A stretch of DNA of 64,000 bases from Mytilinidion resinicola (lineage: Eukaryota; Ascomycota; Dothideomycetes; Mytilinidiales; Mytilinidiaceae): NCBI RefSeq assembly GCF_010093595.1, contig NW_022985437.1:459380-523379 (forward strand). The letters are read 5' to 3'. Below are positions 1 through 10,600 of the stretch, piece by piece. The notes under the pieces were generated by a model. It had not been told where the DNA came from. It saw only the letters and a program-made list of their open reading frames with translations, and did not search any database. A program made the translations under genes and the position numbers. Position 1 is the first letter of the stretch. Every line of letters starts with the position of its first letter.

Positions 1-421
1 TGGGAGCGTGCATCGCGATGGGCCATTACAGATCATGGTCAGCACCAATGGGAACGGACCTAAGCTGGCGAGTATTGTGAGGAAGCAGATTGCTGCTGGA
101 CTACCACCCAATGTCGGTGCTGCCATACAAAAAGTCGGTGCACTCCGTAGGAAGCTGCGAAAGATTGCACCAGATATTGAGGAGGGACCGAAGAGGATGC
201 AGTGGTACGTGACTATGCCACTACTCTACCATTTTGACGCTAACTTTTGAAGGATGTCGAAAGTCTGCGAATCCTGGAGTCTGGAAGATCTTTGTGAGAT
301 GGATGACGAGGACATGGAGGCTTTGTTAGGATTCTACAAGCCTGGAAATGTCCCTAGTTTCCAGGAAGTACGGTTGGGTGAACCAGAGGGAGCTTTTGAT
401 GGCTCATTTGGATGGCTGTGA
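1..421 (+). CDS. MET8: Siroheme synthase MET8, 3' end (partial)
   Basis: C-terminal part of the bifunctional precorrin-2 dehydrogenase/sirohydrochlorin ferrochelatase that makes siroheme for sulfite and nitrite reductases. The window opens inside the gene. Exon 1 runs to 204 and reads in the frame starting at base 2, with the family-typical stretch LQIMVSTNGNGPKLASIVR. A 48-nt intron (205-252, GTACGT...AG) restores a Trp codon. The second exon (253-421) encodes the acidic tail SLEDLCEMDDEDMEALLGFY and stops at TGA 419-421. The 5' end, with the NAD-binding domain, lies outside the window. The intron is inferred from splice consensus and from the uninterrupted Met8-like tail. Siroheme assignment rests on family resemblance. 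Confidence 0.85.
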
Positions 422-814
422 AAGTGGAAAACTCTCAAGGCGAATTGTAGGAACACTGTATAGCGAGTTACGAAGACATGTGCCATTTGTTGGAAATCAT
501 TGATAGGCGTTGGGAACAAGGATATAAAAGATTGCGTACCACCAATACATGTTATGGAGTCTTTAGTTGAGCAATTGCATATTTCTTGGGAAATATCAGA
601 GACTGCGAATGAGCATATGAAGCTCGAAGAAGAGTCAATACCTGCCAGCTTGCATATCTCATCATTGCTGAATATCATGTCACCAATGAAAGCTAGGTCC
701 GAGCTCAACCTTCCCCATGCCGCTGGCTGTGCACCTCCTGAACCATCCATCGAACACCAAGCTCATCAACACACCCATGCCCATCAATGTTGGAAGCAGA
801 AAAGAACCGAATCG

Positions 815-1606
815 ATGCCTCACATCAACTACTTCCTGAGGTTTCCATCCAAACTCCGTAGGAGGGCCAGACGTTCCCGGCTCGCGGCTATGTTCATTCT
901 TCTAAGCACTATCTTCATCTTCTTTACGCCATTCTACTGCATTTACAAGCCTCCAACTTTCCTCATACGTTACTTTCAATACCGCTGGCCGGATATTCTC
1001 TGGCATGTTCCAACACGTTCCAAGATCATTGCGCTCTCTATCGATGATGCACCGTCAGAGTACACCAACGAAATCATGCAATTACTCAAGGACAACAATG
1101 CTACGGCAACTTTTTTCGTCATCGGTGCTCAAGTTCCTGGACGGGAAGGGATCTTGAGCAATTTGGTCCGAAATGGAAATGAGCTAGGGAACCACGCCAT
1201 GCACGATGAGCCTTCCCGGTCTTTGAGCGATGAGACTCTCACCAGCCAGATCCAATCCGTGGAACACATGATCGACACAGCATACAAGGACGCCGATAGC
1301 GAGCTTTCAAATCCAAAGCTTTTTCGACCAGGATCTGGCTTCTTCAGCGATCGAATGCTCGCGATTCTGGATAAGCTTAATTACAGGCTCGTTCTTGGTA
1401 GTATCTACCCACACGATCCCCAGATTCCGTATTGGCGTGTCAATGCAAGGCACATTCTCAGCATGTTACGACCTGGTGGCATCATTATTTGCCATGATAG
1501 GAGGAGTTGGACTTTGCCAATGCTACGGAAAGCCATTCCTGAAATGAGGCGGAGAGGTTATCAGATCGTAACGGTCTCAGAATTGTTGAGGGAGGTCAAG
1601 ACATGA
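815..1606 (+). CDS. Membrane-anchored polysaccharide deacetylase (NodB domain)
   Basis: Single-exon gene of 263 residues. A basic N-terminus (residues about 10-22) is followed by one hydrophobic segment (about 24-45), so it is probably a type II membrane protein with the enzyme domain outside the cytosol or in the secretory lumen. The NodB deacetylase motifs are recognisable: SIDDAP (usually TFDDGP), NHAMH as the metal-binding histidine motif, RPGSGFF and a late CHD. The family removes acetyl groups from chitin or related N-acetylated sugars; the real substrate cannot be told from sequence. The same frame stays open upstream to base 500, but the ATG at 815 gives a short basic tail before the membrane segment and is preferred. 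It lies in tandem 394 bp downstream of MET8. Confidence 0.75.
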   Translation: MPHINYFLRFPSKLRRRARRSRLAAMFILLSTIFIFFTPFYCIYKPPTFLIRYFQYRWPDILWHVPTRSKIIALSIDDAPSEYTNEIMQLLKDNNATATFFVIGAQVPGREGILSNLVRNGNELGNHAMHDEPSRSLSDETLTSQIQSVEHMIDTAYKDADSELSNPKLFRPGSGFFSDRMLAILDKLNYRLVLGSIYPHDPQIPYWRVNARHILSMLRPGGIIICHDRRSWTLPMLRKAIPEMRRRGYQIVTVSELLREVKT

Positions 1607-1920
1607 GAGTCTTAATTATTCCCTTGGATTTATCAAAACAAGAGAAGGCTCATGGGCATTCCCGATCACTCTGTGGGAGGAGACAGCAACCACAAAGCCG
1701 CGTATTGGCTTCACAAACAAAATATGTCAAGGCTCGGAGGGCGACGAAAGGCTGAAGGCTATGAGCTTCTTTCAGATAGCCGACTAGAAGTAGGAACCTA
1801 AGCGTTTCAAGTCATACAGCTCTTCGTCAAGATAAGTCCGTGCACAATTATTGCGGCTATGGGACTTTTTCTGGGCTTTTTTAGACACGTGAGAGGTAAT
1901 TACTGAGCTGCCATAGCTGG

Positions 1921-2030
1921 GTACATGAGTCCGCCGCCGTCTGAAGTATCTCTACATATTTTCACAAATTCGAAAGAGGCAGAATTACATCATCTTGCAC
2001 AATCCAAAAACTCGTTGAGCCACCTTAGCC
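1921..2030 (+). repeat. Degenerate dispersed repeat, copy 1
   Basis: Aligns by eye over about 105 bp with the copy at 3997-4108. Shared landmarks in order: GTACA, GCCGTC at 1936, CTnnACAT, a GAAA/AG stretch, TTGnACAAnCCAnAAACTC and GAGCnACCT. No open frame and no clear terminal inverted repeats. Confidence 0.6.
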
Positions 2031-2154
2031 GGCATAATCTACCACTGCAAGATGTTTGTTGGCAAGACATCAGATGCAAATCAAGACCAATGCTTCATCT
2101 ATCTTGTGAAGGAGCTTTGACTTGATCATTCTACCCACGCACTGGCTTATCGTA

Positions 2155-2260
2155 GACCTGTATACGCCTTCTTACCACTGTCACGGGTGCTTCAATACAC
2201 CTTCAAAATTTCAGGCATCATCCTTTTGAACGACCAGTAAACTCGTTAGGCACCTCCACC
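2155..2260 (+). repeat. Degenerate dispersed repeat, copy 2
   Basis: Begins CTGTATACG, contains the eroded core ACTGTCACGGGTGCTTCAA and ends TTTTGAACGACC then AAACTCGTTAGGCACCT. The order of landmarks matches the other copies but identity is lower. It ends about 140 bp upstream of the METTL16-like start codon. Confidence 0.5.
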
Positions 2261-2400
2261 GGTGGCGTTTGCAAACGTGTTTCACAAAGAATAAACTTGT
2301 CGTGGCCGTGATTGGCCGAGTCACTAGCGCCGATTTTCCAACCTTTCTTTTAAGCACGAGCCGTCTGGGTTTCTTCAACTCACCACAACAGCTCGGCATC

Positions 2401-3891
2401 ATGGCGGCCTCCAGCCAAATACCATACTATCAGGGGGCCATTGATCTGAGACAATTGGTTTTAGGCCATAAAGAGCTGTCCAGCCTTGGTAGCAAATCAG
2501 GCTTCGTCAGTTTTCAGGATCCAATTGTCGTCAAGTAAGTCAGACTCTCGAAGTGGTTAGTACGACGCCATTGGCGCCCCGTTTGATCGAAGGTTTATGT
2601 GCTATATTCCGACTATCTTAAATTGATTTAAGTTTCCTACGCGAACCTGATTGGTTTTCCGCTAACTATCCGGAGGTATATCACCATAGCTCTGTTGAAG
2701 CGCGATTTTGGCCTCGATATCAGGCTTCCAGACGACCGGCTTTGCCCTCGTGTTCCTATCCGCTACAACTACGTTCGCTGGATCCAGGAGCTTATCGACA
2801 CGACTTCTCCCAAATACACCGATACTTATGACCCAGCGCGCGTTGTTACGGGCCTAGACATTGGTACCGGAGCCTCTGCCATCTACACCATCCTTGCCCT
2901 CCAAACACGACCATCCTGGCACATGTGCGCCACCGATATTGACGAACAATCTCTATCTTTTGCCAAATACAACATACAGAACAATGATCTCGACTCCCGC
3001 GCTCTGGTAACTCATACCAAACCATCAGACCCTCTCATTTCGCTCCCTATCTTGGGCGTTGAAGGGCTCGAATTCACCATATGCAACCCACCCTTCTTCT
3101 CTACTGATCAGGAATTCGCCGATTCGCTAGCAGGCAAAGGCAAAGATAGCAAGCCCTACTCTTCAAGTACTGGCACGCCTGCCGAGATGGTGTATCCTGG
3201 TGGCGACCTGGCCTTCGTCTCTAGGATCTTTGAAGAAAGCTTGAAGTTGCGCGAAAAGGTGCAATGGTATAGCTCCATGTTTGGCAAGCTTACCAGCGCG
3301 AACGCTTTCGTCATGAAGTTAAGAGAGAACAATATATCCAACTACGCAGTATCCTATTTGTGGGCAGGCGGCGCGACGCGGAGGTGGGCGGTAGCCTGGA
3401 GCTTCGGCGATCTGAGGCCGAGACACGTATGAGCTTTCCTCTCAATTTGGACGTCACAGGACGAGAAGCTGATCTGACCATAGGACGTAGCCAGGCACTG
3501 GTCCACAGAGCGGATGCTAGACCCTTTTCCTACCGTATTTCACATACCTTTCACAGCAGCGAAGGCCCCCAAGGTAGCCCACGTAGTAGACACGTACCTG
3601 AGTTCTCTACAACTTCGCTGGTCCTTCGACCCCGCTTCCGGCACTGGTTTTGGAATTACATCACAAAACGTCTGGTCAAGGGCCTTCAGACGCCAACAGC
3701 AGAAGAAGACCGAGGCCGCGGAGACGGAAATGGCCGAAGAAGCTGGCGAAAAGGTGGCCTTGGCGTTCAAAATGTTCGTATTTGAGGAGAAAGAGATGCT
3801 AAGCGTGAGGTGGCTACAAGGTGCAGATCAGGTGATCTGGGAGAGCTTCACCGGCATGCTGAAAAGATTCGTGGACGGCATCAAAGATTGA
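2401..3891 (+). CDS. METTL16-type RNA N6-adenosine methyltransferase
   Basis: Three exons (2401-2534, 2676-3426, 3484-3891) give 430 residues. The first intron (141 nt) splits a Lys codon; the second (57 nt) is in phase 0. The N-terminus has the METTL16/RlmF layout: an F-x-DP segment (about 40-43), then LLKRDFGLD and a LPDDRLCPRVPIRYNYVRWI block. The SAM-binding motif GLDIGTGAS (about 104-112) and catalytic NPPF (182-185) are intact. After TRRWAVAWSFGD comes a C-terminal extension of about 135 residues. Family members methylate U6 snRNA or hairpins in SAM synthetase mRNA; the target here is inferred only from family. ATG 2401 is chosen because the conserved N-terminal block begins right after it. 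Confidence 0.85.
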
Positions 3892-3904
3892 TCGTCGTGG
3901 CGGT

Positions 3905-4108
3905 AGGTCTGTGTACACTGTCCTAGCGCCGTCAGAGGTGCCTCAACAAGCTTTCAGAAAGTGGAATAATACCAAAAAAAATTATTTTGAACGACCTGTG
4001 TGTACACTACCCGACGCCGTCGGAGATCCTTCGACATGCTTTTAGAGTTGAAATGAGATCAAAAGTCCAGATTGAACAACCCAGAAACTCATCGAGCTAC
4101 CTCATACG
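3905..4108 (+). repeat. Degenerate dispersed repeat, two units in tandem
   Basis: Two units begin with (T)GTGTACAC at 3911 and about 4000. Their GCCGTC cores at 3928 and 4016 are 88 bp apart. The first unit stops after TTTTGAACGACC, and the second carries the full tail through AAACTCATCGAGCTACCT (about 4085-4103). The units differ at many positions, so this is an old tandem pair. Confidence 0.6.
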
Positions 4109-4225
4109 TCCTTAGATACTAATTCCGCTAGGTTACCAAAAGTAGCAAATGCTACCTAAGCTAGAGAATATTCGGTAACCGCTCCTTTTTCTTGATGGTT
4201 TACCCTTCTTAGCCTCGTTGTAAAT

Positions 4226-4345
4226 ATGTACACCTTTCTGCAGCCGTCTAAGGGGTCCCACCAGCTTTATTTAGACTGTTCAAAACGGTAATACTTGCTC
4301 TCCTGCTCCAAAAGTGTACAACGCTCTGCTGCCGCTTGAGGTGGG
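4226..4345 (+). repeat. Degenerate repeat, second diverged pair
   Basis: GTACACC with GCCGTC at 4243, and GTGTACAA with GCCGCT at 4331, again 88 bp apart, matching the spacing of the pair at 3928/4016. The tail is not recognisable here. The bases from 4350 to 4689 hold nothing I can name except the promoter and 5' UTR of the next gene. Confidence 0.4.
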
Positions 4346-4689
4346 CACAGCAGCTTAAACGGTGGCATAGCTAATGGGAATATGCCTCTTCCAGGACGTT
4401 ACACAGCATAACCGCTATAGTGCTTCCAAGCCCTCGATACTCACTTCATCTAGTTCCATATGAGCCGAATCCTTCGAACTTTCTGAGAAACTATCCGCGA
4501 ATCCCGCTTGGCCATGCAAGCTTACAGACGGGTAGCAGCCCTAATTACACCATGACTTTAACACCGTAGCCTCATATAACGCTGAGGACGACATAAAAGT
4601 AAGAACTGGCATCTTGCTCACGCCCCAAACCGCTCATCTTTCCTAGTCCTTTCTCCAATCTAAACCTCTCATTCTCGCCACCCTCCACA

Positions 4690-5147
4690 ATGCGTGTCCC
4701 ACCCCTTCTCCACCCCCTAACCCTCCTCGTTTCCCTCTCCCTCACCATCGCCTTCCCCACCCACCTCATCCACCGCCAAGACTGCACTGGCCTCACCAAC
4801 ACCACCAACTGCGCCGGCGACGCCCTGCGCGTAGTCATCGTAACATACCCTTCCACCACGCCCGCAAGCGCACACACACTGTTGCAGGAAGTAGTGGCTG
4901 CCAGCGGCGGCACGTTACGGTATGAGTATGGTGCGTTGCTCTCCCACTATCGCTATGCGGAGATAAGGTCGGTTGGAGAGGGGGGGGTTGCTGATGTGGC
5001 GTAGATGACCCGGAGATACTTTACGGGTTCTCAGCCGCTGTGCCGGAAAAGGTGCTGCAGTTGTTTATGGCGTATGGGAAGGGGTTTGGGATGGGGGTGG
5101 TGGATGTAGTGTGTGTGAGTTTGCCGCCGTGTGGGAGCGTGTGTTGA
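4690..5147 (+). CDS. Small secreted protein with peptidase-inhibitor I9 domain
   Basis: Two exons (4690-4930, 5005-5147) give 127 residues. Residues about 1-21 form a signal peptide, and a DC...NC cysteine pair lies in the early mature region. Residues about 43-105 resemble the I9 fold found in subtilisin propeptides and PBI2: a VVIVTY strand, an alpha helix, GGTLRYEYDD and YGFSAAVPEKVLQLF. The 74-nt intron is needed to link RYEY to DDPEILYGFSA, and without it the frame stops at 5004. There is no protease domain downstream, so the I9 domain stands alone. The last 20 residues after the domain are not family-like, and a further intron near the 3' end cannot be excluded. Role as a protease inhibitor or chaperone is inferred. 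Confidence 0.65.
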
Positions 5148-5630
5148 AGTAGCGGGGAGAAGAGGGGGTGGATGGGGGAGGGTTACGTGGTGAGTACGAG
5201 TATTCAGATCATGCGGTGGCGGGACTGACATCTTCTTTAGGATTTGAGAAGCTGTTTGGAGTACCCCTAGGAGTGACGGAAATGTGTAGCAAAGCTGGGA
5301 AGCACTGTCCTTCCTCCACAGCTGCTTGATGAAAGCTGGACCATGAGAATATGAAAAGAAACTGGAACTATGTGTTCGAGAGCGTGCCGCCTGCACTTCA
5401 TCCATGTGATCTAAAAGCAGAGTAGGAAGCCTCCAAGAAGAAGTAAGCAAGTACGCAGAAATTCAAAGTAAAGGATTCTACTCCCCAAAAAAAAAAAAGC
5501 AGAGATGCTCCGCCTTATCAGGCCTCCGTTCATCTCCGTGCTCCGATAGAACCTCCGAGCCCTTGCCCGATGCCACCAAAAAGGCCCTCCATATCGCTCT
5601 CCAGACGTTCGCATCCAAGGATCCCTCCCA
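5148..5630. other. Intergenic between convergent genes
   Basis: Holds the 3' ends of the secreted I9 gene (plus) and the 2EXR gene (minus). A GTGAGT...CTTTAG stretch at about 5190-5240 could be a 3' UTR intron. A run of 12 A lies near 5490. No gene supported. Confidence 0.5.
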
Positions 5631-6568
5631 TCAGACCTTCCGGCACACCATCAACGTAGTTCCACCCGTCAACTCCGCCTCCACATCCCTCCTAACCTCC
5701 CACCCCTCCCCCAGATGCACGTCCTGAATAATCTCCATCCACGCCTCGATATTCGCATCCGTAGTGCGGAACCTAACCGGCCTCGTCATCCTAACCACCA
5801 GCGACCCCATCGTCTGAGCAGACAAGTGCGACATGAATTTATCGAATCCGAGCGGCAGCAAGCCTCCATGGCTCGTGAAGAAGGTGACCGTCGCCAGATT
5901 GGGTAATCTAGCAGCGATCGTCCTGCCTGTCTCGGCATTGAACGCGCTCGCGCCGTTCACGATCCGGAGGCGGCCGAGGCTGGCGATGAGGTGCGCAGGC
6001 AAGGTGTTCAGACGGGCTTGCAAGGAGGTGGTATAGTATTCACCTAGGACGTTCTCTGTCTTCTTGTTCTTCCTGGTCTTCTTGGGCGGGTTGGTCTGGA
6101 TGACGGGAAGCTGCTTCCGCTTCCTGGGAATCGGCTTGATCATGAACGTGGTTTTGGCGAACGCGATCCTTGTGGCTTCGGAGTGGATTTGACGGCAGGC
6201 CAGGCGGAGAGCTAGAGCGTTCGGGTCCGTGGATCGGGTGCTGCCGAATATGAAGTCGTAGATTTCCAGGCGAACGTCTTTGGGCAGTTTGAGGAAGGGG
6301 AAGGGGATGAGGTCCTCGTGCGGTTCGCGTTGTCCGCGGAGGAGTCGGATGATGTTTTCGAGCGTTTCAGGAGTGTAGTCTGCAATGCAACTTTAGTTGA
6401 GATGAAGGAATGAAGATGGAGGGATTTGGATGCGATATAAGCAGGCGAAGATAGCGGTAATGTTGCTCTGTGGAATATGCGCAGTAGATTCGGCTTCTCA
6501 CCTGGAAAGAGGTCCGCCATAGGCCTCTGAGAGTCCAATCTCGCTCTTTTCGCCTTCGGGAGGTTCAT
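5631..6568 (-). CDS. 2EXR-like domain protein, function unknown
   Basis: Two exons on the minus strand (6568-6502, 6379-5631) with a 122-nt intron give 271 residues. A basic start is followed by FLKLPKDVRLEIYDFIFG (about residues 50-70) and, after a short spacer, ALRLACRQIHSEATRIAFAK. This pairing is the hallmark of the 2EXR/F-box-like proteins that are numerous in moulds. The central part has a lysine/arginine-rich patch (KPIPRKRKQ). The family has no proven biochemical role; protein binding is a guess. The splice at 6502/6379 makes an Asp codon and keeps the conserved block in frame. Confidence 0.7.
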
Positions 6569-7676
6569 GATTGGTAGTTATTGAAGATTGGTTGACGGCG
6601 CAAAGTCCTCCGGTTAGGTGGTGTTGTTGTGAAGTTAAGTTGAGTCAGGTGTGATCTAGTGAAAGGTAACAAACCGTAAGTGAAATGATGAGACGAAGGC
6701 GATTTAATGGAAGCCTGTCTCGGCTTGGATCAAGACTATAAGGACTTTATGTGGCTTGTAATGTTTAGGTATTGATTTGGAGCATCGTTGACCGTGGCGA
6801 AATTGTGAACACGAACCTTAAGTGTCATGCAGCAGGCGTATTATCGAATTCCAGAAGCATAGCTTAAAGGCAACTACCTTGAACACCAATTGATATCAGC
6901 GATGAGCATCGAGCGGCCTTGAAGCCATCTCCACCATGATTCGAGAGTGACGCTTTTGCTGATCGAGCCTCCGACCACTTAGCAGACCTTCTACGCTATT
7001 TCCTATGTTTTTGATAACATTCTACACAGTCTAACCACCCTCCATACGTCATCAAGCTGGAGTGTGAAAGCAATGAGGTGGAGCGCTGCACACAACAGCG
7101 GACGGGGAAGGCGCTACGATTTTAAGCAGCGTGAGACTTGAAAACAATACCAGAAACCACTCAACTAAACTCGAATCTGGGCCTTGAAAAAAAAAAATAC
7201 TTGCCACGATACCGATAGGATTTGCTGTCCAACGTATTCCACCGCCCCGTCCATCCGCGTGTCCCCGCAAGGTAGCCCAAAATCGTTCGAAATATACCTG
7301 GGCGCGCCAATACGTTCGATAAAAGTTGTCCTTGCTCTTCTTCTTGACTAATGAATTAACACAGCTTTTCCTCAATCGGATAGAACTCACATCTCATGCA
7401 TCTACCAACCCAAGAGCGTTATTTCTGTTGCTGCTGTCTGTGTCAACCCGGATGGCTATTAGATAGGTATGGAAAAGGAATGGATTGTGATCAAACTACC
7501 ACTACACTAGCATGACCCTCATCTCCAAGAAGAGCTCCAACCTTGGCACCAAAAAAATGATCCAATCGCCTATACGCCCATTTTCGTTCCAACCATGCTC
7601 GCCCAAGCCGCTAAATCAGACCGAGACTATCACTCCCACCCTTGCCTGAGGCAGGCCACACAGCCCCATCCCATAT
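6569..7676. other. Intergenic, 1.1 kb
   Basis: Upstream region of the 2EXR gene and the 3' flank of NUP188. No open frame with recognisable features. A minus-strand frame at 7052-7390 has no domain or splice support. Confidence 0.5.
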
Positions 7677-10600
7677 CTACGAGCTCGAACCCCCCAAACA
7701 CTCCACCGCAGCCTCAAACTCCGCCACCACTCGCTCCTCAAGCACATTCTCCGCCCCTTCCCTCTGACTCCGGATCCCAGCAAGCGCCACCTCTCGCTCA
7801 TTCGTCGGCGCAATGCGGTCTCGCAGTCCGCGTCGCCCCGCCATCCACTCCTCTATATCCTCCTTGACGATGGCCTTGTCCCACTCCAGCTCCGGGACAT
7901 CGGATGCTATGATACCGACGGTTGCTGCCGACTCACGAAGTTGGTCCAGCACAAGCGTGATGAGGGCGAGGGAGTGTGCTTCCGATGCCATGCCGAGCGT
8001 GATCCGCCCTGCGTTTGGATTTGCGGCTGTCGGGGCATTGCGGGAGTTTAGGCAAGCGGAGGCGCGCGCGAGTTGGGTGGGGAACTGGTTCAAGAAAGTT
8101 GCGACCTCTGCAGCGATAGGGGCGCCGACGGCGTCGAGGAGGTTTAGACATAGGGGCAGGATGCCACGAGTCCAGATAGAGAAGAGGCGAGGCGGGTCGT
8201 CAAAGGGGCCCATACCGTGGGGACGGCGGTAGTAGTTTATGATGTTCGCGGCGTTGAGACGGGAGAGCACGCCGTCGACAGCGAGGTTCTCAGCCATGAT
8301 GGGCATACTGGAGAGCTCGAGGAGGAAGAGAATGCTGAGCTCGCCGTATATGGGATCACGGTCTTTGGCGAGTTGGTCGGACCACGAAAAGAGGCTTGTG
8401 GCATAGCGACTCGTATTATGGTTCTGGAAGAGGAGTGCCGCTTCAGACTGGTGTAGGCGCATCTCAGGTAAGCCTAGGATTGTCTGGAGGAGGCCTGTGA
8501 GAAGAACGAAATCGGAAGGCGAGCAGCTATCTTTGTCCTCGTGAAGCTGGTTTGCTAGACCATGGAAGCCTTTGGCTACTGATTCTGCAAGGATTTCGAG
8601 CAGAGTCTGAGGAACATCGTTTACTAGCGCATTGTGGTGCCTTGTTCCTGTGCGTGCCATCGATTTTCGCAAATCTGGTATCTCAGGAGACGCAGAAGTC
8701 GGAAGAAGGAATCTTAAAGAGAGAAACAGGACCTTGAGAAGAGAACGATAGTAGTCGGATTGCTTGTCAACGAGAGCGGTCTCGAAGTTCGGTCTCATGG
8801 CTATGACGGCCTTCCAGACAGTAATGAAGAGCTTTTTAGCAGCTTCGTCTTGGATTTTCGCGTTTGCTAGCTTCTGGATGAGCACGAAAGCGAACTCCAC
8901 CCTCAGCGTCATTAAGCGGCCGAATAGCTGCTCTGGTATACAAGAATCGGCGTTAGCTTCTAAGCAATCACGGGCGACCGTGATTAGAGTTCGCTCTAGT
9001 CTCTTGTCCTTTGTGACAAAGTTGCTTAGTTCGGATGCAAGCAGTTTCCAACCCTTGAGTAGCAAAATCTGCGACTCGACAAGACTAAGATTAGCATTTG
9101 CCGTACGGAACTCTGCTTCATAGCCGTTTTTCCACGAAGCGTCGAACCCAAGAAGCTTTTCGGCGAATGCAATATCATAGAAAAAGTCTCGACCAAACTC
9201 GGAAGGCATGAGTTCTGTCTTCTTGAAGCATATCAAATACACTCCAGTTCCTTCGAACTTTTTCTTCAGATTGTTCTTCAGGTTGGCGTGCAATGAGGCA
9301 TTATATGTGGGCACCGACACCCCACAGTTTTCTAGGTAGCCTAAGCCTGCTATTATGTTTGATAGCGATGACATGTCTCCTAATTGTCGAGCGATGTGGA
9401 GGTACATGGCTAGGAATTCCGTTATGAGAGCGGCGATCTTATTTTCATTGCTCTTCTCGATGATGCGTATTTCTGTCTCATTCCTAATCTCTTGGGTCCG
9501 CAAAGTTTTTAAGAACGCCAAAAGCCCAGGAACAATCTTTTGATGACCCCGGAGGCTGCTCATCGCCCATGGCCAGGTGTTCTGAGCTAATATGACGAAT
9601 TCGAGCATGGCAATTGTTCGTCGAGGGTTTGATACGTCAACTTGGGAAAGTTCATCGAGTGCGAGTGTAAACAGAGCTTTACCGCGAGTGTTCGATGCAG
9701 CAGTGCCCTCGTGTTTCAGCGATTCTTTGGGCGTATTACCGGTGAGTAAGTAAATCGCGAGCCATTGCTGTTTGCAACTGACAACGGCCGAGAGTAGCCT
9801 CCAGATATCAATCTCAACCTCGGCTGTTTTGAAAGGCTGGTCCAGAGTTGACACGATCTGCAGAAAGCATTTTGCGGTTCCGGGGCCAAGATGACCCAAT
9901 AGTGAAGGCGGTTCTCCATCCGTTTGAGCAGCGCTTCGCACTAAGCTTTCAAGCAAGATCACGACCGGAGATCTATACACCTCATCGATGGCGTAGAGTC
10001 GGGCTAGAAGTGGTGCTGCTTTAAACAGTTGATGCTCGAAGTGAGTGCCTGTTCTTCCAAGCTGCATGCCGATGCGGATAAGGGTATTTGAAAACTGAAG
10101 CGCTGAACGGGTTTGTCGAGACCATGTTTTGTTGGCTTTTGTCAAAATCGAGGTAGGCTGGATGTCAGACGTAGCAATAAATACACTGATGATGGGATTC
10201 GTCGGCAGGTCGTTCTCGGAGGTTGACAAAAACAAATCGACGAGATACTCTGCGATTGGTTCCAAAACCACAACGAGTTTCTGCAAAAACTTCTTGTCGT
10301 TGAGCGGAGGTTTTTCTTCCTCAACTTCCGAAAGCTTGTCGTCGTTGTCGAAACCATAGACGTACTCGAGGATAGTTTCGAAGACATTACTTAGCAGTAT
10401 GTTGATCCCAAGTTTCTGGTCGATTTGGATATACCTCCAACTTGAGGAGCCTTCAAAAATACCCGTTAACGTCCTCCCGAATATCAAAAGAGTACTACTC
10501 ATGCTCTTCTCGGACGTCCCACTAATGGATGGAGCTGATCCAAACCTCGTGACAGCCTTCTTAGAGGACTTGCGCTTGACACATTGTGTTATAGCATCTT

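Larger units (their letters stand above)
1607..2400. other. Intergenic, deacetylase to METTL16-like gene
   Basis: No convincing coding sequence. It contains two copies of the degenerate repeat listed separately (about 1921-2030 and 2155-2260). The remainder probably holds the 3' UTR of the deacetylase and the promoter and 5' UTR of the METTL16-like gene. Confidence 0.6.

Noticed and set aside
1925..2125. 66-codon frame in the upstream repeat
   Set aside because: Lies in the degenerate repeat and is not kept open in the other copies.
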